From: Clostridiaceae bacterium
GTDB taxonomy: Bacteria > Bacillota > Clostridia > Acetivibrionales > DTU013
DNA: 38,768 nt
Reading direction: 5' to 3'
Assembly (NCBI GenBank): GCA_012519745.1
Contig: JAAYPO010000049.1
Location: 1 to 38,768, forward strand
Shown here: piece by piece, positions 18,060-27,277 of the stretch
Layout: each line of letters opens with the position of its first letter
Numbering within the stretch: the first letter of the stretch is position 1
Notes under the pieces: generated by a model
What the model saw: the letters and a program-made list of their open reading frames with translations, nothing else
Told to the model about the DNA's origin: nothing
Databases searched by the model: none
Program-made: the position numbers and the translations under genes

Positions 18060-20675
18060 GTGCCATTATCTCCAATGATGCAGCACTATATAGATACAAA
18101 GGAGCAATACAAGGACTGTATCCTTTTATACAGACTCGGAGATTTTTATGAAATGTTCTTCGATGATGCGACCCTTGCGTCCCGTGAGCTTGAAATAACG
18201 CTGACAGGACGCGATTGCGGGCTGGATGAGCGGGCTCCCATGTGCGGTGTGCCCTATCATGCAGTGGAAGGGTATATATCAAAGCTGATCTCCAAAGGCT
18301 ATAAAGTAGCGATCTGTGAACAGATGGAGGATCCTGCCCTGGCAAAGGGGATCGTCAGAAGAGAGGTCATCAGGGTAGTAACGCCGGGAACCATCACAGA
18401 AACCTCGATGCTCGATGAAAAGAAGAACAACTATCTGGTGTCCATATATGCAAAAGGGCACATGTATGGGTTTGCGGCTGTCGATGTATCTACCGGAGAT
18501 TTTTCAACAACCAGGATCACCTGGGGCAATACGCTAAGTAAGCTTCTTGATGAGACAGCAAAATATTCGCCGGCCGAAATAATCACAAATCAGGCCTTCT
18601 ATTCTTCACCTGAAGCAATGGCCCAGTTTAAAAAGCGTTTCAATTCATATATTTCACATTTAGAAGACCAGTACTTCGATGACGGCTTCTGCCAGGACAT
18701 TTTAACTCAAAAAATGGGTGATGGCATGCTGCCGGCGGAAGTATCGGAGCTTTCGATAAATGCCTGCGGCGCGTTGATGTATTACCTTGAGCAGACACAA
18801 AAGGCCGGTTTGGAGCATATCAGACAGATAACGCCATACAAGCTGGAAGAATACATGATGCTTGACATGGCCACCAGAAGGAACCTGGAGCTAACCGAAA
18901 CCATGCGGGAAAAGGCTCGTAAAGGGACATTGCTGTGGGTCCTGGACAAAACGATGACATCAATGGGAGCCAGGACACTCAGACGATGGGTGGAGCAGCC
19001 GCTGCTGAACACCTGTGACATTAATGAACGACTTGATGCAGTAGCAGAATTTGCTGACAAATTCATGGTGCGCATGGAACTGAGGGAGTATCTGAAAAGG
19101 GTCTATGACATAGAAAGGCTCATCAGCAAAGTGGTTCTTGGAAATGCCAACTGCAGGGATCTGATCGCTCTGAAAAACTCTCTTCAGCAGGTACCTTACA
19201 TAAAGGGAATGCTGGACTCCTGCAGCTCAGCCATGGTTTCTGAGAATAACAGGATGATGGAGGCTATGGAAGATATCACTGACCTGATCGAAAGATCCAT
19301 AGCCGATGATCCGCCTATAACAGTAAAAGAGGGCGGGCTGATCAAGTCCGGGTATGATGAAGAGGTGGACAGGCTCAGGGATGCTGCTGCCAACGGCAAA
19401 CAGTGGATAGCCTCCCTGGAGGCTGAGGAAAGAGAAAGAACAGGCATAAAGAATCTTAAAATCGGCTTCAACAAGGTTTTCGGATACTACCTTGAGGTCA
19501 CCAGATCATATTTCGAGCTTGTTCCCCAGGAATACATAAGAAAACAGACGCTGGCCAACTGTGAACGGTATGTCACCCAGGAGCTCAAGGAGATGGAGGA
19601 GACGATACTGGGTGCAGAAAACAGGATAACAGAACTGGAATACCAGCTGTTTACAGATATTAGGAATACTGTAGCCGCGGAGGTCGGAAGGATAAAGAGG
19701 ACAGCTTCGTGCATAGCTGAGCTGGATGTATTGTGTTCTCTTGCAGAGGTTGCAGACAGGGAAAAATACTGCAAGCCGCAAGTCAATAATGAGGGACTGA
19801 TCAGGATAGAGGGGGGCAGGCATCCCGTAGTGGAAAAAATGCTTGATCCAGGTGCCTTTGTACCCAATGATACGGTCTTGGACATGTCTGAGAACAGGCT
19901 GTCCATCATTACCGGTCCAAACATGGCCGGTAAGTCCACATATATGCGCCAGGCCGCGCTGATCGTGCTCCTGGCTCAGATCGGCAGCTTCGTTCCGGCC
20001 GATTCTGCGGTGGTAGGTATTGTCGACAGGATATTTACCAGAGTGGGTGCATCCGATGACCTGGCAGCGGGCCAGAGCACATTTATGGTAGAGATGTCGG
20101 AAGTGGCGGGAATACTGGAAAACGCAACATCAAGGAGCTTGTTGGTCCTCGATGAGATCGGCAGAGGCACAAGTACCTTTGACGGCCTCAGTATTGCCTG
20201 GTCCGTCATCGAATACATATCCGATGCCGAGAAGGTTGGGAGCCGGACTCTTTTTGCCACACATTACCACGAACTGACAGAGCTTGAGGGCAAACTGCCC
20301 GGAATCAAAAATTATTGTATAGCTGTGAAGGAAAAGGGTGACGATATCATTTTCCTCAGAAAAATCATCCGGGGAGGAGCTGACGGCAGTTACGGCATCC
20401 AGGTAGCCAAGCTGGCAGGATTGCCCCAGTCTGTCACTGACAGGGCAAAGGAGCTGCTGAAAGAGCTTGAGGATGCAGATATCAGCAAGCATCGTATAAG
20501 ACGCAAAAAACAACAGTTTGAAGGACAGGTAGAGCTCTTTATACCTGAGGGCAATAGTGACAGGATCGGCAAAGAAGTACTGGAAGAGCTCAAAACACTT
20601 GATATATCAACGATTACTCCACTGGATGCCATGAATGTCATATACAGGCTGCAGCAAAAAGCAAGAAAGGGTTGA
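18060..20675 (+). CDS. mutS: DNA mismatch repair ATPase MutS
   Basis: An 871-residue MutS of normal length. The mismatch-reading GDFYEMFFDDA (Phe-x-Glu) is close to the N-terminus, GPNMAGKST is the Walker A loop, LLVLDEIGRGTSTFDG is Walker B plus signature, and FATHYHEL follows. It recognises mispairs and recruits MutL. The start is GTG 18060, which gives MPLSPMMQHY, a typical MutS beginning. It overlaps or abuts mutL, so the two are translated together. Confidence 0.97.
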   Translation: MPLSPMMQHYIDTKEQYKDCILLYRLGDFYEMFFDDATLASRELEITLTGRDCGLDERAPMCGVPYHAVEGYISKLISKGYKVAICEQMEDPALAKGIVRREVIRVVTPGTITETSMLDEKKNNYLVSIYAKGHMYGFAAVDVSTGDFSTTRITWGNTLSKLLDETAKYSPAEIITNQAFYSSPEAMAQFKKRFNSYISHLEDQYFDDGFCQDILTQKMGDGMLPAEVSELSINACGALMYYLEQTQKAGLEHIRQITPYKLEEYMMLDMATRRNLELTETMREKARKGTLLWVLDKTMTSMGARTLRRWVEQPLLNTCDINERLDAVAEFADKFMVRMELREYLKRVYDIERLISKVVLGNANCRDLIALKNSLQQVPYIKGMLDSCSSAMVSENNRMMEAMEDITDLIERSIADDPPITVKEGGLIKSGYDEEVDRLRDAAANGKQWIASLEAEERERTGIKNLKIGFNKVFGYYLEVTRSYFELVPQEYIRKQTLANCERYVTQELKEMEETILGAENRITELEYQLFTDIRNTVAAEVGRIKRTASCIAELDVLCSLAEVADREKYCKPQVNNEGLIRIEGGRHPVVEKMLDPGAFVPNDTVLDMSENRLSIITGPNMAGKSTYMRQAALIVLLAQIGSFVPADSAVVGIVDRIFTRVGASDDLAAGQSTFMVEMSEVAGILENATSRSLLVLDEIGRGTSTFDGLSIAWSVIEYISDAEKVGSRTLFATHYHELTELEGKLPGIKNYCIAVKEKGDDIIFLRKIIRGGADGSYGIQVAKLAGLPQSVTDRAKELLKELEDADISKHRIRRKKQQFEGQVELFIPEGNSDRIGKEVLEELKTLDISTITPLDAMNVIYRLQQKARKG

Positions 20676-20677
20676 AA

Positions 20678-22657
20678 ATGGGAAATATCATAATTCTGGA
20701 TGAGAACACCGCAAATAAAATAGCAGCAGGAGAGGTAGTAGAAAGACCTGCCTCCGTCATAAAGGAGCTGGTGGAGAACTCCATTGATGCAGGTGCCAAC
20801 AATATCAGTGTTGAGATCCGCAATGGGGGCATATCCTTTATCAGGATAACAGACAACGGATGCGGCATCTCTGAGGATGATGCGGAGCTGGCATTTGAGC
20901 GTCATGCCACCAGCAAGATAAGAAGAGCTGATGATCTTGAATCTATCACCAGCATGGGTTTTAGAGGCGAAGCACTGGCAAGTATCGCAGCAGTATCTTC
21001 AGTAACGCTCATGACCAGGGTGAAAGATTCGGTCCAGGGCATATCTGTCACGGTCAAAGGCGGCTGTATCACAGATTTGAGTCCAGCAGGATGTCCAGTC
21101 GGCACATCCATAACTGTGAAGGAGCTGTTTTTCAACACTCCGGCACGATACAAATTCTTAAAAAAGGACACAACAGAAGCAGGGTACATCATTGACATCC
21201 TCAGCCGTATCGCTTTGTCGCATCCCGAGATCTCGTTCACGTTGGTGAATACAGGAAGCAGAGTGCTTCATACGCCGGGCAACGGGGATCTGAAGAGTAC
21301 GGTTTTCAGTGTTTACGGTGCAGAAACTGCAAGACATCTGCTGGAGGTAGATTACCGGGATGAGCAATTCAGGATAAAAGGCTTTGTGGGAAAAGCTGAG
21401 ATAGCCCGTTCAAACAGAAATCATCAATCGATATATATAAACAAACGATATATTCGCAATAAAACCATTACATCTGCAATAGATACAGCTTTTTCGACGT
21501 TTATAATGAAGGGCAGATATCCCTTCGTACTGCTTGACATAGAAGTGAATCCTTCCAATGTTGATGTCAATGTGCATCCCTCAAAAATGGAGGTAAAGTT
21601 TTCAAACGATCAGGAGGTTTTCAGGGCAGTATATCACGCAGTGAACAACGCACTGCTGTCCCAGTCGTCAGTCAGGACTCTGCCAGATACAGCAAAGTCC
21701 GGCGACAGCTTTAGGTTCACCGGCAGCAGCGGTGCTCATGCTTCCGATAAGCGACATGAAAGGAAGGAAGGACCCTCTTATTCCCAGCAGGAGTTTGAAT
21801 GGGTGCGAAATGAGCTTCACAAAAAAAGAGAGGCGGCTATATCCGGCAATAGCGTCAACGCGGCGAGAGATATGGTTCGAAACGAATCGGACAGAGGAGC
21901 AGATAACGTTTTGCTGCAGAAAGAAAGCGATGCTGATGGGGCAAGGACAAATGTTTATTCCGTGGAGGACGAGAGCAGGAACGATCCTGTTGTTGCCGAG
22001 CCTTCCCCTAAAGCCGATATTTCCGACACCGAAAATGAAGCCCGGGAGGCTGACTCATCAGCTGCCGGCCGTGAAATATTCAAAAACACCAGGATCATCG
22101 GCCAGGCGTTTTCTACATACATTCTCCTTGAAGGGGAGGATGAGCTTTATCTGCTGGATCAGCATGCTGCCCACGAGAGGATCAGATATGAAGAGCTGAA
22201 GAAGTCCTTTGAAAAGGATCAGCCATTTACACAGATGCTGTTGTCAGTAATTCATGTCGACCTTACAAGCAGTGAATACCAATTTGCATTAAGTGAGTCG
22301 GAATTGTTTGAAAGACTTGGCTTTTCCTTTGAGAGCTTTGGTACCAATTCCATTATTCTGCGCTCGGCTCCCTTTATTGATGATGGAGCTGATATAAGAA
22401 AGGGATTCCTTGATATCCTGAACTTTGTTATGTCAGGCAGCAGTGGTGATAAGAGAGCAATTACAGATGAGGCTCTTTTCAGGATGGCATGCAGATCTTC
22501 CGTTATGGCTCACAAAAAGCTGGATCCAAGAGAAATAGAAGCATTGCTCCAAAGCCTGTCGTCATTGGAAAACCCGTTTACATGCCCCCACGGACGCCCT
22601 GCTGTCCTTAAGCTGAGACGTTACGAACTGGAAAAATTGTTCAAGCGGATTGTATAA
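20678..22657 (+). CDS. mutL: DNA mismatch repair protein MutL (endonuclease type)
   Basis: The protein has 659 residues from ATG 20678, which has AGAAAGG 7 bases before it; a TTG at 20672 overlapping the mutS stop is the alternative. The N-terminal GHKL ATPase has ENSIDAG, DNGCGI and FRGEALASI. A linker of about 100 charged residues leads to a dimerisation domain with the endonuclease motif DQHAAHERIRYE and the C-terminal CPHGRP. These mark the nicking type of MutL found in bacteria without MutH. Confidence 0.96.
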   Translation: MGNIIILDENTANKIAAGEVVERPASVIKELVENSIDAGANNISVEIRNGGISFIRITDNGCGISEDDAELAFERHATSKIRRADDLESITSMGFRGEALASIAAVSSVTLMTRVKDSVQGISVTVKGGCITDLSPAGCPVGTSITVKELFFNTPARYKFLKKDTTEAGYIIDILSRIALSHPEISFTLVNTGSRVLHTPGNGDLKSTVFSVYGAETARHLLEVDYRDEQFRIKGFVGKAEIARSNRNHQSIYINKRYIRNKTITSAIDTAFSTFIMKGRYPFVLLDIEVNPSNVDVNVHPSKMEVKFSNDQEVFRAVYHAVNNALLSQSSVRTLPDTAKSGDSFRFTGSSGAHASDKRHERKEGPSYSQQEFEWVRNELHKKREAAISGNSVNAARDMVRNESDRGADNVLLQKESDADGARTNVYSVEDESRNDPVVAEPSPKADISDTENEAREADSSAAGREIFKNTRIIGQAFSTYILLEGEDELYLLDQHAAHERIRYEELKKSFEKDQPFTQMLLSVIHVDLTSSEYQFALSESELFERLGFSFESFGTNSIILRSAPFIDDGADIRKGFLDILNFVMSGSSGDKRAITDEALFRMACRSSVMAHKKLDPREIEALLQSLSSLENPFTCPHGRPAVLKLRRYELEKLFKRIV

Positions 22658-22709
22658 ATTGCAGGCATATGGTTACAATTGGTAGGTAGAGAGGGGGTAT
22701 GAGCGCTTA

Positions 22710-23654
22710 ATGGAGCCTGTTATTATTATCGCAGGCCCGACTGCATCCGGAAAGACAGGACTGTCCATTGAACTGGCAAAGCTGATAAACGGGAGCATCA
22801 TTTCTGCAGACTCAATGCAGATATACAGATTCATGGATATCGGTACCGCAAAACCGGATGAAAAAGAAAGATCGGGCATCAGGCATTATTTGATCGATGA
22901 AGTAGATCCCGATGAGAACTTCAGTGTTGCAAGATTTCGTGAGCTTGCTCTGGGATATATTGAAGAAATCATAAGGGAAGGCAGGCGTCCCATAATTGCC
23001 GGCGGCACAGGACTTTACATAAATTCTCTTTTGTACAATATCAATTTTTCCCAGACTATATGCGACGAAGAGCTGAGGGATTCACTGAGAAGAGAGGCGC
23101 AAGAGAAGGGAAACAGATATCTTTATGAAAGGCTGCTTGCTATGGATCCTGTGACAGCCTCAAGAATACATGAAAACGATGTAAAGAGAGTCATTCGTGC
23201 AATTGAAGTGCATACCCATACGAATAAACCGATCTCCGAGCATGAAAAAATGTCCAGACTTGAACCTGCACCCTACAGATACATTGTCTTCGGTTTGAAC
23301 TGGGACAGGGAAAGGCTGTATCGGCGCATTGAAGCCCGTGTGGACAAAATGATGGCAGACGGACTGGTGGACGAAGTCAGGCATCTGGCGGAAATGGGTT
23401 ATGACAAGGGGACGACAGCAATGCAGGCTATTGGCTACAAGGAAGTACTGAGATACCTCAGGGGCGAGAGTACACTGGAGGAAACTGTTGAGATCCTGAA
23501 AAGGGATACAAGACGTTACGCCAAAAGACAGCTGACCTGGTTCAGAAGGATTCGGGAAATAAACTGGATAGATATGGACGAAAGTACCGATATCAGTGCG
23601 GCTGCCAAAAAAATAATCCATCAGTGTATTGCAACACATGGAATAATCTTGTAG
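22710..23654 (+). CDS. miaA: tRNA dimethylallyltransferase MiaA
   Basis: The 314-residue enzyme adds the dimethylallyl group to A37 of tRNA, the step before MiaB. It has the P-loop GPTASGKT, then SADSMQIYRFMDIGTAKP, IIAGGTGLYINSLLY, and the C-terminal AMQAIGYKE segment. ATG 22710 is 12 bases after the GAGGGGG purine run. A 3-codon frame (22699-22710) ends in TAATG, sharing the A of the miaA start, which hints at coupling. Confidence 0.95.
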   Translation: MEPVIIIAGPTASGKTGLSIELAKLINGSIISADSMQIYRFMDIGTAKPDEKERSGIRHYLIDEVDPDENFSVARFRELALGYIEEIIREGRRPIIAGGTGLYINSLLYNINFSQTICDEELRDSLRREAQEKGNRYLYERLLAMDPVTASRIHENDVKRVIRAIEVHTHTNKPISEHEKMSRLEPAPYRYIVFGLNWDRERLYRRIEARVDKMMADGLVDEVRHLAEMGYDKGTTAMQAIGYKEVLRYLRGESTLEETVEILKRDTRRYAKRQLTWFRRIREINWIDMDESTDISAAAKKIIHQCIATHGIIL

Positions 23655-23723
23655 AATTAAACTGATTTTAACTTGCTCTCGGGTCTAAAGTCGAAGTGTT
23701 ATAAGATTAAGGAGGATATTCAG

Positions 23724-23963
23724 GTGAACAAGGCTAACATTAATTTGCAGGATGTATTTCTGAACCAGGTGAGGAAAGAGCACATTCCCGTGACCATCTA
23801 CCTTACGAATGGATTTCAGCTCAAAGGCCTGGTAAAGGGCTTCGACAATTTTACTGTCGTTCTTGATACCGATGGAAAACAGCAGTTGGTTTACAAACAC
23901 GCAATATCGACCATCAGCCCTATGAAATTGGTCAACTTTATTTTTAATGACAACAGAGAATAG
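23724..23963 (+). CDS. hfq: RNA chaperone Hfq
   Basis: A 79-residue Sm-like protein that forms hexamers and helps small RNAs meet their targets. Sm1 ([18 protein letters not shown]) and Sm2 ([10 protein letters not shown]) are both present; the latter stands where many Hfq have YKHAIST. The frame is open to 23673, but GTG 23724 has AGGAGG 9 bases upstream and gives the normal length. Its place after miaA is the common Firmicute order. Confidence 0.95.
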   Translation: MNKANINLQDVFLNQVRKEHIPVTIYLTNGFQLKGLVKGFDNFTVVLDTDGKQQLVYKHAISTISPMKLVNFIFNDNRE

Positions 23964-23993
23964 AGGCTGTTGTCACATTTCAGGACATGCTGG

Positions 23994-24015
23994 CCGGTAT
24001 TCTTTTAAATGCCGG
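23994..24015 (+). other. Small hairpin downstream of hfq
   Basis: CCGGTATT-CTTTTA-AATGCCGG is an 8-bp stem with one G-U, 30 bases after the hfq stop. No T-run follows, so it is not a terminator. It could protect the 3' end or be a processing site. Confidence 0.5.
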
Positions 24016-24056
24016 TTATGATGAGTGATGCGAAAGACACTATTTGAAATAAAAAG

Positions 24057-24091
24057 GAGGCCTGCACAATAATTTGTGTGAGCCTCTTTTT
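24057..24091 (+). terminator. Bidirectional terminator between hfq and lexA
   Basis: GAGGC at 24057-24061 pairs with GCCTC at 24082-24086, and CACA pairs with TGTG inside. TTTTT follows on the plus side, and on the minus side the flank AAAAA reads as TTTTT. It therefore can end hfq and lexA transcripts, which converge here. Confidence 0.75.
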
Positions 24092-24118
24092 CGTTGTTTT
24101 ATAGAAAGCCCGGCAATA

Positions 24119-24769
24119 TCACAGCTTTCTGAATACACCGATGACCTTGCCGAGTATTGAAAGGTCATCGCGGACTATGATGGGATCCATGAAACTGTTT
24201 TGGGGCTGAAGCCTGACATGATCCCTTTCTTTGTAGAAGGTCTTTACTGTGGCTTCATCGCCTATGAGTGCAACGACGATCTCGCCGTTTTGAGCTGTGG
24301 GCTGCTGTTTGACAAGGACAAGGTCCTTGTCAAGTATACCGGCCTCCACCATACTGTCACCCTGGACTCTAAGCATAAACGCTGTGGAATTTTGTACAAA
24401 ATCAACAGGGAGCGGGAAGGTGTCCTCAATGTTCTCGACTGCCAGGATGGGCATTCCTGCTGTGACCTTGCCGACTATGGGAACATCCACCATTTCTCTG
24501 GCTGAGTAGTAATCCTTCTGTATGTCATTATCCTTGCGGGCCGTCTTCCTGTTGCCCCCGATAACTCTGAGAGCTCTCGGCTTTGTCGGGTCCTTGGCGA
24601 TAAGTCCGTTCTTTTTGAGCTTTTCAAGATAGCCGTGTACTGTGGAGGTGGATTTGAATCCGACAGCGCTGCATATCTCTCGTACTGAGGGCGGGTAACC
24701 CTTTTCCTCTACCTGCCTGTTTACAAAATCGAGTATCTGCTGCTGTTTATCGCTGAGTTTTTTATTCAT
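24119..24769 (-). CDS. lexA: LexA repressor of the SOS response
   Basis: A 216-residue LexA. The N-terminal winged helix ([14 protein letters not shown]) binds SOS boxes; the C-terminal peptidase domain has the Ala104-Gly105 cleavage site in VTAGMPI and the Ser139/Lys176 pair in QGDSMV and ATVKTF. RecA on single-stranded DNA triggers self-cleavage. ATG 24769 is used because AAGGAG lies 8 bases upstream; ATG 24778 is too close to it. It is divergent from the yneA-like gene, with LexA boxes in between. Confidence 0.96.
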   Translation of the reverse strand: MNKKLSDKQQQILDFVNRQVEEKGYPPSVREICSAVGFKSTSTVHGYLEKLKKNGLIAKDPTKPRALRVIGGNRKTARKDNDIQKDYYSAREMVDVPIVGKVTAGMPILAVENIEDTFPLPVDFVQNSTAFMLRVQGDSMVEAGILDKDLVLVKQQPTAQNGEIVVALIGDEATVKTFYKERDHVRLQPQNSFMDPIIVRDDLSILGKVIGVFRKL

Positions 24770-24816
24770 TCCATACACTCCTTCATAATAATGGACATGA
24801 GAATATTTTCAAATTC

Positions 24817-24845
24817 ATTATATTAGAAAAAAAAATAAAAGTCAA
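24817..24845 (-). promoter_or_regulatory. lexA promoter
   Basis: On the minus strand, TTGACT (24840-24845) and TATAAT (24817-24822) are 17 bases apart. A degenerate LexA box (24843-24856) overlaps the -35, so LexA should repress its own gene. Confidence 0.75.
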
Positions 24846-24856
24846 ACAAATGTTCG
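24843..24856. promoter_or_regulatory. Degenerate LexA box at the lexA -35
   Basis: CAAACAAATGTTCG differs at one position from the Gram-positive consensus CGAAC-N4-GTTCG. It overlaps the lexA -35 box. Confidence 0.65.
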
Positions 24857-24864
24857 AAAACATA

Positions 24865-24893
24865 TTGACACAGAACGGGTGTTCGATTATAAT
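24865..24893 (+). promoter_or_regulatory. Promoter of the yneA-like gene
   Basis: TTGACA (24865-24870) and TATAAT (24888-24893), 17 bases apart, are a full consensus promoter. The spacer contains a LexA box, so this promoter should be tightly off until DNA damage. Confidence 0.88.
24873..24884. promoter_or_regulatory. LexA box within the promoter spacer
   Basis: GAACGGGTGTTC fits GAAC-N4-GTTC exactly and lies between -35 and -10, where a bound repressor excludes RNA polymerase. Confidence 0.9.
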
Positions 24894-24901
24894 CATTAAT
24901 A

Positions 24902-24913
24902 GAACAAGTGTTC
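24902..24913. promoter_or_regulatory. Second exact LexA box, near the transcription start
   Basis: GAACAAGTGTTC fits GAAC-N4-GTTC exactly. It begins 9 bases after the -10 box and ends 14 bases before the ATG of the yneA-like gene. Confidence 0.9.
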
Positions 24914-24927
24914 TGGGAGGTTTTAGT

Positions 24928-25212
24928 ATGAACAGAAGATATGTATTAAAAAACCACAGACGATTTTACATATTCATAATGCTCCTTACAGTGCTTACTA
25001 CTATTATATTATTATCAACAGTAGTCAACGGGTCTGATTCATACAACGAATATGAAACCATCACTGTAAAAAGAGGAGATACATTGTGGGATCTGGCCGA
25101 AGAATACTCTGACAGTACCGATATCCGTGCATACATAAGGAAAATAAAGAAGATAAACGATATGTCGGACAGCAGCATATACGAAGGAGACCTTCTAAAG
25201 CTGCCGCTATGA
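24928..25212 (+). CDS. yneA: SOS-induced cell division inhibitor, YneA-like
   Basis: The 94-residue protein has a basic N-terminus, one membrane segment (about residues 13-33) and a C-terminal LysM domain (from about residue 44, TVKRGDTLWDLAEEYS). This layout and the divergent place beside lexA match YneA of Bacillus, which blocks septation during the SOS response. The frame is open to 24850 but crosses the promoter and boxes; ATG 24928 follows GGGAGG. Sequence identity with YneA is probably low, so the name rests on domain order, context and LexA control. Confidence 0.85.
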   Translation: MNRRYVLKNHRRFYIFIMLLTVLTTIILLSTVVNGSDSYNEYETITVKRGDTLWDLAEEYSDSTDIRAYIRKIKKINDMSDSSIYEGDLLKLPL

Positions 25213-25280
25213 TCAGTCGTCCTGACACTCTGACATTACGGACTGTTGGCAGCCCCATTACAGGAGTCAGGCAGATCATC

Positions 25281-27107
25281 CTATTTGTCGGCTTCGTTTA
25301 GCACAGGTTCTTTCTGCTGCATTTCATTGAGCAGACATTGCCAGACATCCATATCGAATCCACTGTTTTGCTCATCCTGATAGTCCGGGATAAGCCCGAG
25401 CCTCCACAGAGAGATCCCCTGGATGCCGAAAAACCTGGCAAGTCTGGTTTTTGCCATTACACTTCTGCTGTTTTCATACCACACGATATTCTGAGTACCT
25501 TTGTTTATATCCTCATACTTTAGATATGGATTTTCATAAACCTTATGGTAATCAAAGATTATCTCCGGATCTCTGTTAAGGAGCTTCATGAAGTTTTCCA
25601 GGTTAAAGCTAAGAGGCATCGAATTGACAGTCTGACCGTTTTTTTGCTGCCATACGGTCCAGTCAAATGAGATCTGGAGCATGATACGACTTTTGTCCTG
25701 TACACCGGTCTGTTCATCCGTCACAGATCTCAGAGCATAATAGACATCCTCAATGGGGGTCAGAGGTGTTATGCTGATACCTCTTTCCATTTCTGATTTT
25801 GTAAGCCTTTTGGCATCGTAGTCATGAGCCATCAGTATCACTTTATCGGCCAGGGTGCCAATAGTCCTGTAATCGTATCCATCGATGCTCACAGCACTTC
25901 TCTTTGGGTGTATGAGGGGATGTACGGCCACATATAGCTTTTTCTCGTCCCGGTCCAGTACAGCCCTCAGATCCTTTAGAAATCTGTTAAAATTGTCTTT
26001 TGACTGCTGGCCTCTGAGTCCCTCGAAATCTATTACCACTCCGTCGAAGGAGCCTGTTTCACCATCTCGTGACACTTCCTTCAATGCTTCTGATATATCG
26101 CTGATGACCTTGCCGTAGACATCAGGATCCTCAAGGATGTACTCAAGGAGGTCATATTGCTGACCTGTGGCAGGATCGTTGATCTTGGTGCCGCGGCTTG
26201 CATATACCATGAGTAATGCAGGCACCCCTGCGTCTTTAGCAGCAGATAGTCTGTCATTGAAGCCCACAGGGAGATAAAACTCATTAAAGCCCAGGGAATT
26301 ATTGCTGATGTTTAGTACCACGCTATTATTTTTAGTATCATAACTCAATCTGCTCCAGCCAAAGCAAACCGAAGAGAGGTCCTTTATTTTTTCCTTTTGA
26401 GAAGAGGAACTGATGGCATAAAATCCATTGAGAGCATTTATTTTTATGTCCATGGCATCTTGCATCCTAATGAACATGACAGCGGCATGCTCCCGAAAAA
26501 TACCCTCTGAGGGACCATAGCCCTCAGCTGGGCTGATTATGCCAAAATCCTCGGCGATAGTGAAATATCCCTTGTTGGCCGTAATACTGTCAAATTGATT
26601 TTCGATATAGCTGATCCTCCCGGCAAGCTCCCTGTAACCAAGCCCATTGACGATCATAACAACTGCCTCTTCCAGGGTTATGGGATCATTGGGCCTGAAG
26701 GCTTCATTTTCATCTGAAATGATCCCTTGGATGAGGGCTGCTTCCACAGGGGCAAAATAATATTTTTGGCTGTCCAGGTTGTCAGAAAATGATCCATTTT
26801 CAGGAGTCAGCATGTCTATTTCAAGCAAATTGACTAACATTGTTATAAATTCGCCCCTGGTGATCGTTTGGTTATATCCGAAGCGATTATTGCCGATGCC
26901 GTTGGCTATACCCATTTGTCGAAGCTCGTGGATCGCTCCATAGGCATAGCTGTCAGATGGGACATCAGAAAAGGGCAGGGAATTGTCAAATATGGGCTTG
27001 TTGTTTGAAACATACTGTGCATAGGACAAAGCTGACAGCGATATCATCAGTGCAAACAGGATAAAGCAGCTTATCAGATTCAGATTTTGCTTTATTTTTT
27101 CTATCAT
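25281..27107 (-). CDS. S-layer-homology and glycoside hydrolase family 18 protein
   Basis: A 608-residue exported protein. A signal peptide or anchor (about residues 10-30) precedes three SLH repeats (about 45-95, 105-160, 170-220), which attach proteins to secondary wall polymers. From about 240 to 590 it resembles GH18 proteins of the YaaH/YdhD type: FDGVVIDFEG places Asp355, Asp360 and the catalytic Glu362; the usual second Asp is Val358. This group acts on spore cortex or peptidoglycan and less often on chitin. ATG 27107 follows GGAGC. Its end converges on the yneA-like gene. Confidence 0.85.
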   Translation of the reverse strand: MIEKIKQNLNLISCFILFALMISLSALSYAQYVSNNKPIFDNSLPFSDVPSDSYAYGAIHELRQMGIANGIGNNRFGYNQTITRGEFITMLVNLLEIDMLTPENGSFSDNLDSQKYYFAPVEAALIQGIISDENEAFRPNDPITLEEAVVMIVNGLGYRELAGRISYIENQFDSITANKGYFTIAEDFGIISPAEGYGPSEGIFREHAAVMFIRMQDAMDIKINALNGFYAISSSSQKEKIKDLSSVCFGWSRLSYDTKNNSVVLNISNNSLGFNEFYLPVGFNDRLSAAKDAGVPALLMVYASRGTKINDPATGQQYDLLEYILEDPDVYGKVISDISEALKEVSRDGETGSFDGVVIDFEGLRGQQSKDNFNRFLKDLRAVLDRDEKKLYVAVHPLIHPKRSAVSIDGYDYRTIGTLADKVILMAHDYDAKRLTKSEMERGISITPLTPIEDVYYALRSVTDEQTGVQDKSRIMLQISFDWTVWQQKNGQTVNSMPLSFNLENFMKLLNRDPEIIFDYHKVYENPYLKYEDINKGTQNIVWYENSRSVMAKTRLARFFGIQGISLWRLGLIPDYQDEQNSGFDMDVWQCLLNEMQQKEPVLNEADK

Positions 27108-27206
27108 TATTGCTCCGGATTTCTTCTCATTATATCTTATATTTTGACATTTCTCACCCTAAGTTTACCATATAAGAATGAATATCTGCAATATATCAGG
27201 GGAGTA

Positions 27207-27215
27207 TGTTATAAT
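27207..27215 (+). promoter_or_regulatory. Extended -10 promoter for the cysteine desulfurase operon
   Basis: TG-T-TATAAT is an extended -10, with TATAAT at 27210-27215. The -35 (TGCAAT at 17 bases) is poor, as is common with extended -10 promoters. Confidence 0.5.
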
Positions 27216-27277
27216 AGGAAAGACAGTCATAAATCAATTATTACTGGCTGACGATGACTTGATACAAGAGGTTTGCA

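Noticed and set aside
21732-22199. Plus-strand 155-codon frame inside mutL
   Set aside because: It is out of frame with mutL over its linker region and has no ribosome site or recognisable domain.
25213-25280. Hairpin CCTGAC...GTCAGG as a terminator between the yneA-like gene and the SLH gene
   Set aside because: The stem has a two-base bulge and there is no T-run in either direction.
27144-27176. TTGACA (27144-27149) with TATAAG (27171-27176) as promoter for the cysteine desulfurase
   Set aside because: The spacer is 21 bases, too long; the extended -10 at 27207-27215 is a better candidate.
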